From a bacterium (lineage in GTDB: Bacteria; UBA4055): DNA of 64,000 nucleotides. The notes below the pieces were generated by a model. The model had not been told where the DNA came from. It made no database searches and saw nothing but the letters and a program-made list of their open reading frames with translations. Positions 1 to 6,720 of the stretch are shown piece by piece. The position numbers were made by a program, and so were the translations under genes. How positions within the stretch are numbered: the first letter of the stretch is position 1; the number at the start of each line of letters is the position of its first letter. The stretch covers positions 1 through 64,000 of the forward strand of contig JAKQBN010000021.1 in NCBI GenBank assembly GCA_029559475.1, in the 5' to 3' direction.

Positions 1-196
1 GTTTCTTTGATTTGTCGTAAGACTCATAGCCAAGATGACTTGTCATTTCTTCTTCAAGCATTATCTCGATCATTTCTTTGCTTAGATTTGTAAGAATCGT
101 ACGCAGATCTTGAGGTGTTTTTGCCTGCGCTCTTTTTATCAGCTTCTGCAATACATCTTTTTGTTCCAGTTCTTCGGGTGTTAATTTCTTTTTCAT
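1..196 (-). CDS. IS256-family (mutator) transposase, N-terminal part, cut by window edge
   Basis: Reading leftwards from the ATG at 196 there are 65 open codons to the window edge. An AGGAGA ribosome site sits 7 bases upstream. The segment EEEMTSHLGYESYD at about residues 47-60 is the hallmark N-terminal motif of IS256/mutator transposases, just before the catalytic DDE domain, which lies outside the window. Integrity of the element cannot be judged because only the 5' end is visible. Confidence 0.85.
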   Translation of the reverse strand, partial: MKKKLTPEELEQKDVLQKLIKRAQAKTPQDLRTILTNLSKEMIEIMLEEEMTSHLGYESYDKSKK

Positions 197-234
197 AGAC
201 CTGTTCTCCTTTTTCTTGAAATTTAATTCCAACA

Positions 235-262
235 GGCCATTTACACAAAATTATTTACACTC
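235..262. mobile_element. probable terminal inverted repeat of the IS256-family element
   Basis: Read outward-in on the minus strand, the 28 bases start GAGTGTAAATAATTTTGTG and end in TGGCC, an arrangement common at IS256-family ends. It lies 39-66 bases upstream of the transposase start, the expected place for the left terminus. The partner repeat and the target duplication lie outside the window, so the exact end is approximate. Confidence 0.6.
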
Positions 263-348
263 TTTAACTTGGGATTTAAATTCGGCGCAGAAATAAAAGA
301 AACATGTTCCAAACACAAATATTATAAACTAGTGAATGAGGTATGGTT

Positions 349-642
349 ATGAATATTTTTGAACATACAAACAATTACGATTCCCTAAAATCCGAATACG
401 GATTGAAAGAATTTATTTTTCTTACTTCTTCAGGTTATAGGCATTTTTTTGTTCTCGGTAAAGATTTGAATGATGCTGAAAATAATTTCATGCGGATAGA
501 CGAATTAAAAAGAAACGGTTTCACTATTGACGATTTACCGATAAGACTTGAATATGATGTATCAAAGTGTAAGGATTGGAGCATGGATGATTTCTCTGAG
601 AATAATGAAAATAAAGTTTATGCTAAAGTCTTGCATTCATAA
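349..642 (+). CDS. hypothetical protein of integron-like cassette 1
   Basis: A 97-residue acidic, soluble protein with no family I recognise. GAGG at 338-341 is too close to an ATG at 343 but well spaced (7 bases) for the ATG at 349, so I chose the latter. It has no signal peptide or membrane segment. The attC-like site 697-765 follows, so it is probably the cargo of the first visible cassette. The upstream boundary of that cassette is missing: the IS256 end lies at about 262 and no preceding attC site is seen between. Confidence 0.6.
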   Translation: MNIFEHTNNYDSLKSEYGLKEFIFLTSSGYRHFFVLGKDLNDAENNFMRIDELKRNGFTIDDLPIRLEYDVSKCKDWSMDDFSENNENKVYAKVLHS

Positions 643-696
643 TACACTTAAACACCAAAACCTGCTTTTTGTACTCAAGAATTTAAAACCACCAAT

Positions 697-765
697 GTAT
701 AACATTGGCTATATGTCGCGGCGAGGGGAAGTTATTTGCCGCGCTTATAGCCATGACCGTTGTGG
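697..765 (+). repeat. attC-like integron recombination site 1
   Basis: About 69 bases beginning ...ATAAC and ending GTTGTGG. The arms GGCTATA (707-713) and TATAGCC (746-752), and inside them CGCGGC (717-722) and GCCGCG (738-743), form an imperfect hairpin. Unpaired bases are unequal on the two sides (3 against 2), giving an extrahelical base as in attC sites. The sequence after GTT (759-767, GTTGTGGGA) is the exact complement of 2144-2152 at the start of site 2, as expected when recombination occurs between G and TT. Confidence 0.8.
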
Positions 766-811
766 GAAATAGTAATTAAAATTCTTGTAGGGTTTATTGA
801 GCTTCTTTTCT

Positions 812-838
812 AATTGTGCCACCGCTCGTGGCACAATT
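812..838 (-). terminator. hairpin just after the YhcG-family gene
   Basis: A perfect 11-bp stem (AATTGTGCCAC at 812-822 with GTGGCACAATT at 828-838) around a 5-base loop lies directly past the stop of the minus-strand nuclease gene. No clear T-run follows on either strand, so it may be a weak terminator or a transcript-stabilising hairpin. Confidence 0.45.
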
Positions 839-1912
839 TCATTTCTGTATAATATTTCTATTCTCAGGTTCGCTTGAAATGTAACCGAGTCTTTTTATAA
901 TCTCCTCTTCCGACGGTAGAAATTTGGCGATTTCTTTAGGTATTTGTTTAAGTTTTCTAAATTTATTGTAGGTGGAAACCCCTATTGGCTGCTTTTGAGA
1001 TCCGAGCAAGTACTCGACTACCATTCTGTCTTTATCTCTGCAAATAAGTATTCCGATGGTCTGATTCTGATCTTTTTTTCTGATCGTTTCGTTAGCCGCT
1101 AGTAAATACATCTGCAATTGACCGAGATCTTTAGGGTCAAATTCTCTGGCTTTAAGCTCAACGACTACATAACAGTTGAGATCAAGATTAAAAAACAGAA
1201 GGTCAATAAAATACTCTTTTTCTCTGTATTCGATCCGAAACTGCCTGCCCACAAACGCAAAACTGCCTCCCATATCGCTTAAAAAGTCCACAATATTTTT
1301 CACTATACTGTTTTCAAGTTCTTTTTCAGCTATCGGCTGATCGGGATTTATTATCTCAATAGCATAATCGTCGATGAATTCCCATGCAGTTCTTGCTTTT
1401 AGGTCAGATGGGACTGTTTCCGAAAAATTATTCTGAACTAGAAGTTTATTTTGATAATAATGTTCAGAAATTTTCTCGACAAGATCGCTTTTCGACCATC
1501 CCATCTTAGCCGTATTTTTCACATAAAATTCACGCTCCTGTTCGTTCTTGCATTTCTCAAGTATTATATAATTTTGTGCCCAACCTATTTCTGCCACCGG
1601 CGGTGGCATAATTTCTTTACCGGCATATGTATCATAAAATGACCTCATCCGCCATATGTTTCTCGATGAAAATCCTCGGACTCCAGGGAAATTATTTTGC
1701 AGGTCTTTTGATAGCCTTTCTACCGTAGAGTCTCCCCATGATTCACTTTTGATCTTATCACTTACGGTTTTACCTATGAACCAATAGAGCAATACGGTTT
1801 CTTTGTTAACCCTCTTCAACATCGATAATCTGGCTTTGTTAATCCTTTTGATTATAGATTTCAGCGTCGAATCGTAGTCTGCAGAGATTATTTCACTTTT
1901 CTTTGTAGTCAT
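839..1912 (-). CDS. YhcG/DUF1016-family PD-(D/E)XK nuclease domain protein (cassette 2)
   Basis: A 357-residue protein with the two-part layout of the YhcG family: an N-terminal helical DUF1016 domain (about 1-165; WFIGKTVSD and RNIWRMRSFY motifs) and a C-terminal PD-(D/E)XK nuclease-like domain (about 195-335) with IDLLFFN and VVVELKAREF supplying the D...ExK core. Relatives often accompany restriction-modification or other defence genes; the exact role is unknown. The ATG at 1912 is preferred over an upstream TTG because AAGGA lies 7 bases before it. The gene is the only cargo of a cassette bounded by attC sites 1 and 2 and is oriented against the array, with its own promoter at 1953-1981. 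Confidence 0.85.
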   Translation of the reverse strand: MTTKKSEIISADYDSTLKSIIKRINKARLSMLKRVNKETVLLYWFIGKTVSDKIKSESWGDSTVERLSKDLQNNFPGVRGFSSRNIWRMRSFYDTYAGKEIMPPPVAEIGWAQNYIILEKCKNEQEREFYVKNTAKMGWSKSDLVEKISEHYYQNKLLVQNNFSETVPSDLKARTAWEFIDDYAIEIINPDQPIAEKELENSIVKNIVDFLSDMGGSFAFVGRQFRIEYREKEYFIDLLFFNLDLNCYVVVELKAREFDPKDLGQLQMYLLAANETIRKKDQNQTIGILICRDKDRMVVEYLLGSQKQPIGVSTYNKFRKLKQIPKEIAKFLPSEEEIIKRLGYISSEPENRNIIQK

Positions 1913-1952
1913 TTCAGAATCCTTAATCAATACTTAGATTTTATCTCAGAGA

Positions 1953-1981
1953 AATTTAACCCTTGTACATTGAAATATCAA
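1953..1981 (-). promoter_or_regulatory. predicted sigma-70-type promoter of the YhcG-family gene
   Basis: On the minus strand TTGATA (1981-1976) and TAAATT (1958-1953) are separated by 17 bases, about 40 bases before the chosen start. The rest of the 1913-2246 gap holds two small hairpins (about 2019-2034 and 2033-2043) and attC site 2, and no other gene. Confidence 0.5.
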
Positions 1982-2145
1982 ATTAATATGGTTACATTTC
2001 TGGAACCAGCGGCGCGAGAATTGAAATTCTCCAACCATTGGATGGAGAAATAATGAGCGATTATAACGAACGTAGCTATCCTCACTTGGAGATTGGCCGT
2101 ATATGAGTGCTCAATAAACCTGATGAGTGGCTAATTACTACTGTC

Positions 2146-2216
2146 CCACAACATTGGCTACATGACACTGACTGGTTTTTACGACTTGTGGGTGCTTTTA
2201 GCCATGACCGTTATCA
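2146..2216 (+). repeat. attC-like integron recombination site 2
   Basis: About 71 bases from CCCACAAC to GTTATCA, with outer arms GGCTA (2156-2160) and TAGCC (2199-2203). The central part is nearly identical to site 3 (shared ACATGACACTGACTGGTT). Its left box complements the bases after site 1; its right box GTTATCACT (2210-2218) is the exact complement of 3241-3249 at the start of site 3. Cassette 2 therefore spans about 760-2210. Confidence 0.82.
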
Positions 2217-2246
2217 CTAATCGCAACTTAAATATAGGAGAGAGAA

Positions 2247-3185
2247 ATGAAGGTGAAAAAAGTAGTTGTAGTAGTAATGTTCTTCTTAACTGTAGTCCTA
2301 TTTTCTGAAAACAGGCCAAGGGTAGCAATCCTTGATTTCAAAGCTACTGGTGTTTCGTCGGAACATGCTGAAATTGTAACTGAGATATTTCGATCAAAAG
2401 TAATTACCAGTAGTGTTTTTGATGTTCTTGAGAGAAAGAATCTTGAAAATATAATGATGGAGAATAGCCTCGCCCTTTCAGGCTTAGTAGAAAAACCGGC
2501 TGAGATCGGAAAATTATTAGGTGCCGAATATTTAATAACCGGTTCTTTTATGAAAATGGGGAATAAGTTATTAGTTACAGTAAATCTTATCAATGCAGAA
2601 TCTGGAAAAATTATCGGTTCATCTGAAATGACTATTGACAACATGGATTCAGTATATGATTCGCTCACCGTCCTCACTACTGATCTAATAAAATCTTCAT
2701 TAGGTCTAAACAAGTTCACTTTCAGCACGGAAACTGAAGGCTTGTCTGTAGAATTTGCGGCAAACTATCTTACTGATTCTGCAGGTGACGGGGTAGGTTT
2801 TACTTTCGGTATTTCTAATGGAAGAGGTAATTTTTGGTCAGGTTACTCAACAACATGGAATTTTACTTCGATCAAAGGCAATAATAATGACTTCGGATCT
2901 GAGAAGAAAATAATTGGTTGTTTTGGTGCCGGTAATTTCATTTTTGGTAATAAAGTTGAAAAGCTAGCCTTGTTATTAGGTATTGGAGCCGGTTACGATT
3001 TCCAGGGAGGTATTTTAGCTATACCTTCAATAGGAGGCTATTACAAAAACATCTATTTGAAATATTCTCAGCCACTTGTTATTGATCCTTCAGGTGATAA
3101 CTCTATCCAAAACTACAATATGATCGAGATCGGTTATTCTTACTTCATGGGTAGCTTTGGCAAAGGTGTTGTTAATTTTAAATAG
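2247..3185 (+). CDS. secreted CsgG-domain protein with C-terminal barrel-like region (cassette 3)
   Basis: 312 residues. An N-terminal signal peptide (about 1-21) is followed by a CsgG/FlgO-like fold at about 23-150: RVAILDFKATGVS, the VFDVLERKNLENI helix and GAEYLITGSF are typical of this family, which builds outer-membrane secretion channels or periplasmic complexes. Residues 160-312 alternate aromatic and glycine-rich strands like an outer-membrane barrel. AGGAGAG precedes the ATG. It is the sole cargo of the cassette between attC sites 2 and 3, in array orientation. Its partner is unknown; curli-type neighbours are absent. Confidence 0.75.
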   Translation: MKVKKVVVVVMFFLTVVLFSENRPRVAILDFKATGVSSEHAEIVTEIFRSKVITSSVFDVLERKNLENIMMENSLALSGLVEKPAEIGKLLGAEYLITGSFMKMGNKLLVTVNLINAESGKIIGSSEMTIDNMDSVYDSLTVLTTDLIKSSLGLNKFTFSTETEGLSVEFAANYLTDSAGDGVGFTFGISNGRGNFWSGYSTTWNFTSIKGNNNDFGSEKKIIGCFGAGNFIFGNKVEKLALLLGIGAGYDFQGGILAIPSIGGYYKNIYLKYSQPLVIDPSGDNSIQNYNMIEIGYSYFMGSFGKGVVNFK

Positions 3186-3242
3186 TTTATGTTTTTATTA
3201 CTGTGTAATAGAAATAGTAATTTTTTAGTAAGTTGCGACAAG

Positions 3243-3315
3243 TGATAACATTGACTACATGACACTGACTGGTTCATTGTGACTTGTGGGGTGCTTTTAG
3301 CCATGACCGTTACAG
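3243..3315 (+). repeat. attC-like integron recombination site 3, last in the array
   Basis: About 73 bases from TGATAAC to GTTACAG, nearly identical to site 2 in its centre and ending in the same TTTTAGCCATGACCGTT. The left box (3241-3249) complements the bases after site 2. No complement of its own post-GTT sequence (ACAGGAA) is seen downstream as part of another hairpin, so this looks like the distal end of the array. Confidence 0.8.
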
Positions 3316-3466
3316 GAATTATTTTTAATAAGGAATGTTATTTTTCGTCATTTAAGGTCCGAATACCTGTTGCCTGAACCGTCCGAATTATCTTTTTACT
3401 AAATCTATACCTCGAGGATCATAATAACTTTGACTGTATTGAAAAACGGGCTACCTAAAAAAAGGG

Positions 3467-3739
3467 GTGAAAGCTGTTTTGCTAGAAATTGATATTTCTT
3501 ATGAAAAGGTTCTTCTATCTGATTTTCAGGCTTGGCATTATGTTCTTAACGGGTGGACTCTTAAAGATCATGAAAACGAAGACATTGATATGGAAAAAAG
3601 CTGGGAAAGAATATTTGATCTTGAATTTCTTAAAAGGCACCCTGACTGGGGACGATCTGAGAAACTTGATATTCAGGGTGTAACAGGTAAAATAGTTTTA
3701 AGTGAAATGAAGTCTGTAAAAGAATTTATATGCAAATAG
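3467..3739 (+). pseudogene. DUF3841 family, C-terminal fragment
   Basis: The 90-residue reading frame matches the C-terminal third of DUF3841 proteins: a leucine/isoleucine strand, then LLSDFQAWHYVLNGW and KSWERIFDLEFL, both characteristic. The usual N-terminal hundred or so residues are missing; the frame is closed by a stop at 3440-3442 and the only start is a GTG at 3467 without a convincing ribosome site. I read it as a remnant, though translation from GTG is possible. The family's function is unknown. Confidence 0.65.
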
Positions 3740-3757
3740 ATACTCCTCTACTTAACT

Positions 3758-3791
3758 TATCCGTATACTTTAGTTATATCATATACGGATA
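3758..3791. promoter_or_regulatory. palindromic operator, probably toxin-antitoxin autoregulation
   Basis: Perfect 10-bp inverted repeat, TATCCGTATA (3758-3767) and TATACGGATA (3782-3791), 17 bases before the ATG of the antitoxin-PIN fusion. This is the position and form of sites bound by ribbon-helix-helix antitoxins that repress their own operons. Confidence 0.6.
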
Positions 3792-3808
3792 CAAACAAGG
3801 GGGTATAA

Positions 3809-4231
3809 ATGAATCCAAACCTTACACTTCTTCTCGACGATGATGTGATCAGGAAAGCAAAAGACTATTCAAAATCTAATGAAACAAGCCTGTCAAAACT
3901 CGTTGAAGAAAAAAAAGTTCATGCCTCAGTATCTGCCCTTCATTTTTCAAATCTGTTTTATATAATCAGAAAGGTTAAAGGAAGTGAATCTGCAAAATCT
4001 GTTTTACGTAAGTTAAAAATTCTTGTTAATATTTTACCGGTCGACGAAAAGGTAATTGAGCTCGCTCTTGAGTCAAATTTTTCTGATTTCGAAGATGCAA
4101 TTCAGTATTATGCCTGCCTTGATAATAAAATTGATGTAATAATTACCCGGAATAAAGACGTTTTCAGGCGCGGTAAATTGCCTGTAATGACTGCAGAAGA
4201 ATTGTTAGCTGTTTTGAAGTTGAAGCGTTAA
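3809..4231 (+). pseudogene. chimeric remnant: antitoxin N-terminus fused in frame to a truncated PIN-domain toxin
   Basis: Residues 1-33 (NLTLLLDDDVIRKAKDYSKS and TSLSKLVEE) match the N-terminus of small ribbon-helix-helix antitoxins. From about residue 34 the chain continues as the C-terminal three quarters of a PIN domain: SALHFSNLFYIIRK, FEDAIQYYAC and DVIITRNKDVF carry the later acidic residues. The PIN start with its first catalytic aspartate (normally LIDTNVI) is missing, as is the antitoxin tail. An internal deletion joining the two genes of a toxin-antitoxin pair explains this. AAGGGGG lies before the ATG. Nuclease activity is unlikely; DNA binding to the adjacent palindrome is possible. 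Confidence 0.7.
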
Positions 4232-4328
4232 GAAGATTTTCACAAGGAGTCATATTTCCGGCATCTATGGGCCCGAATGGCCTTGATCTTCACGTATTTA
4301 CATGATCTCCGTGAGTGTTTTGCACATT

Positions 4329-4359
4329 AAAAAAGGCAGCTCAAATGAACCGCCCTTTA
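4329..4359 (-). terminator. rho-independent terminator of the envelope operon
   Basis: On the minus strand AAAGGGCGG pairs with GCTGCCTTT around a short loop and runs into TTTTTT, 21 bases past the stop of the LPP20-like lipoprotein gene. The stem has one bulge. Confidence 0.65.
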
Positions 4360-4379
4360 TGAATACCTGAAATCCGAAT

Positions 4380-5576
4380 TTATTTTTTTACCGGGAAAAT
4401 ATCGATCCTGTCGCCCCTGTTCTTATAATCGAACTCGCCGCCGTAAACATTTTCTTCGAGCTGAGTGCCGATCGAATTGATGTATTCGTCGAACGTAACC
4501 GTGATCCAGACATTATATTCTTCGTAGGATATCTTCTTCATTTCTTTCGCTTTTGAACCTACGATGTCGTTTAAGACCTGCTTGAACTCCCTGCCCTGCG
4601 GTAATCCCGAGAACATCAGAACGTACATCTTGCCCTTGTCGAGCTGCTCTTTCCAGTATCCTTTGACCTGATTCATAATTAGAGGCATCAGCTTCTTAAT
4701 GGACTGATCGATGTTAGCGTCGTAGGCAGTATTGTTCCCCCATATCTCATCTGAATATCCGTTTTGAACACCGAGAAGTTTGGCTGTCGATGCGTTGAAT
4801 ATTTTCGCCGTGGATTTAGCCTTCTTTTTGCCGTTGCCGAGATCTTCAAGCATTATTCCGACCGTAACATATATATCAGCTTTCAATTTTTTGGCGAGAA
4901 GCTCAGCCATATCTGCATCCTGATTCAGAGCTACCTGCTTCATGCTCATATCGTCCTCGATCATAGCGTTCAGTTGATCAAGCTCGTAAACGTTGTATCT
5001 GTTTATAGTAAAATACTGGTTGATCTGATTTATCGCCTGCTCGGTGTATCTTTTGTCGTATGGGACTCCTTTGGGCTGATAGAAAACGACTATCGACGGA
5101 TTGCCGATCTGTGCGAGAAGTATCCCGAGTGCTTCAAGGTCATTTAAGAGTATGTCCTTTGTCACAGCAGCCTTAATTTTTACAACGAAGCTGCCGTCAG
5201 ATTCTTTGTACTGATCGACCACGCTGTATGACTTCACGAATCCCTCACTTTTCGAAAGTATCTGATCCTTCACTGTCATATAGTTCTGAACTTCCTGCTC
5301 GGATATCAGGTATGTTCCGATAGCTGTCGAGATCGCGTTCCTCTGCGCGTCAGCAATCGCCTTATCCCTGTCCGCGCCCATTCCCTGAACTTCGACCTCG
5401 GTAATATTATGATCGTGGGAATACTGGCTGATCTGATTGCCTACCGACACTTTATTTTCGGGCTGAACTTCCTGTTTAGCTGCGGAAGGTGTTTCCTTTA
5501 CGGCGGGTTTAGTCGGCGCGCATGCTGAGATAGCGGTTATTATAATGGACAGAATGAAAATTTTAATAAGCTTCAT
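4380..5576 (-). CDS. lipoprotein with LPP20-like domain, possibly DUF6175 family
   Basis: 398 residues. A signal peptide ends in a lipobox (AISAC, Cys19), then a Pro/Glu-rich linker. EVEVQGMGADRDKAIADAQ at about 60-78 is the signature of LPP20-type domains. The middle (NPSIVVFYQPKGVPYDKR, about 157-174) and the C-terminus (FDYKNRGDRIDIFP) resemble DUF6175-like proteins, a match I hold loosely. It is a clear tandem paralogue of the next gene upstream, sharing most of its sequence, but this copy is lipidated and the other has a plain signal peptide. Last gene of an operon with 5589-6701 and 6721-8220. Likely a periplasm-facing lipoprotein; function unknown. Confidence 0.7.
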   Translation of the reverse strand: MKLIKIFILSIIITAISACAPTKPAVKETPSAAKQEVQPENKVSVGNQISQYSHDHNITEVEVQGMGADRDKAIADAQRNAISTAIGTYLISEQEVQNYMTVKDQILSKSEGFVKSYSVVDQYKESDGSFVVKIKAAVTKDILLNDLEALGILLAQIGNPSIVVFYQPKGVPYDKRYTEQAINQINQYFTINRYNVYELDQLNAMIEDDMSMKQVALNQDADMAELLAKKLKADIYVTVGIMLEDLGNGKKKAKSTAKIFNASTAKLLGVQNGYSDEIWGNNTAYDANIDQSIKKLMPLIMNQVKGYWKEQLDKGKMYVLMFSGLPQGREFKQVLNDIVGSKAKEMKKISYEEYNVWITVTFDEYINSIGTQLEENVYGGEFDYKNRGDRIDIFPVKK

Positions 5577-5588
5577 ATCGGCTCCTTT

Positions 5589-6701
5589 TTATTTCACCGG
5601 GAAAATGTCTATACGGTCGCCCCTGTTCTTGTAATCAAATTCTTTACCGTAAATACCTTCGATAGCATCGCCGATAGAATTTATATAAGTATCTATATCG
5701 GTATTGATCCATACCTGATATTCGCTTCCTGCAGTAACGACCTTAACTTCTTTCGCACCGTTCTGAAGAGCTGCCTGAACGGCCGATTTTACCTTTCTTC
5801 CTTCGGGTAGCTTCGAAAATAGCAGCACGAACTGCTTGCCCTTGTCGACCTGCTCTTTCCAGTATCCTTTTACCTGGTTCATAATAAGCGGCATCAGCTT
5901 GGTGCACGCCTGATCTATATTCGCGTCGTAAGCCGTCGTATTCCCGAATATCTCATCTGAATACCCGTTCTGAACGCCAAGAAGTTTCGCCGTCGACGCG
6001 TTGAATATCTTGGCCGTAGCTTTGGCTTTCTTTTTACCGTTGCCGACATCTTCCAGTATCAGCGCTACAGTAACGTAAATGTCCGCCTTTAATTTTTTAG
6101 CCAGTATCTGGGCCATATCCGCATCTTCACCGAGGGCTACCTGCTTCATGCTCATATCATCCTCGATCATCGCTTCAAGCTGATCAAGATCGTAAACATT
6201 ATACCTGTAGGTTGTAAAATACTGGTTGATCTGATTTATGGCCTGCTCCGTGAACCTCTGATCGTAAGGTACTCCTTTCGGAGCGTAGAAAACGACCATT
6301 GACGGATTTCCCAATTGCGACATCAGAATACCAAGAGCTTCAAGATCATTGAGCACGATATCTTTCGTAACTGCCGCTTTTATCGTTACCGTCCAAAGTC
6401 CGTCAGGTCCTTTTGATTTATCCTTAACTTCGAACGATTTTACGAATCCTTCGCTTTTTGCGAGAACCTGATCCTTAACGGTCATGTAATTCTGCATTTC
6501 CTGCTCGGAAGTTAGATATGTACCGATTGCCGTAGCTATCGCGTTCCTTTTAGCGTCCGCTATTGCGGCCTGCATGTTCATTCCCATACCCTGAGCTTCG
6601 ACTTCCGTTATGGTGTGATCCTGCATATAAGCGCTTGTCTGGCCGTAAACCAGTGTTCCCGCCAGAAATATCATTGCAGCTAAAACAGCTTTTATTTTCA
6701 T
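5589..6701 (-). CDS. exported LPP20-like protein, paralogue of the downstream lipoprotein
   Basis: 370 residues with a cleavable signal peptide (cleavage probably after VYG at 20) and no lipobox. It contains the same EVEAQGMGMNMQAAIADAK motif, the central NPSMVVFYAPKGVPYDQR segment and the terminal RGDRIDIFPVK as its neighbour, so the two arose by duplication. Twelve bases separate the genes and GGAG precedes the ATG. Having one soluble and one membrane-anchored copy suggests a two-part periplasmic complex, perhaps with the barrel protein encoded upstream; that is inference. Confidence 0.7.
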   Translation of the reverse strand: MKIKAVLAAMIFLAGTLVYGQTSAYMQDHTITEVEAQGMGMNMQAAIADAKRNAIATAIGTYLTSEQEMQNYMTVKDQVLAKSEGFVKSFEVKDKSKGPDGLWTVTIKAAVTKDIVLNDLEALGILMSQLGNPSMVVFYAPKGVPYDQRFTEQAINQINQYFTTYRYNVYDLDQLEAMIEDDMSMKQVALGEDADMAQILAKKLKADIYVTVALILEDVGNGKKKAKATAKIFNASTAKLLGVQNGYSDEIFGNTTAYDANIDQACTKLMPLIMNQVKGYWKEQVDKGKQFVLLFSKLPEGRKVKSAVQAALQNGAKEVKVVTAGSEYQVWINTDIDTYINSIGDAIEGIYGKEFDYKNRGDRIDIFPVK

Positions 6702-6720
6702 AAATTCTCCGTTTGATTAT

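Larger units (their letters stand above)
263..3315 (+). mobile_element. integron-type gene cassette array lacking a visible integrase
   Basis: Three attC-like sites delimit two complete cassettes (about 760-2210 and 2211-3309) and the 3' part of a third. Each cassette carries one gene and one site. No IntI tyrosine recombinase, attI site or Pc promoter is visible, so this is either a cluster of attC sites lacking an integrase (CALIN) or the tail of an array whose platform lies left of the IS256 element. Confidence 0.75.

Noticed and set aside
54-248. A 64-residue minus-strand frame at the left edge
   Set aside because: It overlaps the IS256 transposase in another frame; the latter has a ribosome site and a clear family motif.
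548-772. A 74-residue plus-strand frame
   Set aside because: It overlaps the cassette 1 gene and runs through attC site 1; no ribosome site or family match.
1595-1615. GC-rich inverted repeat GCCACCGGCGGTGGC
   Set aside because: It lies inside the YhcG-family coding region and is explained by codons for Pro-Pro-Pro-Val-Ala; it resembles the 812-838 hairpin by chance or by codon constraint.
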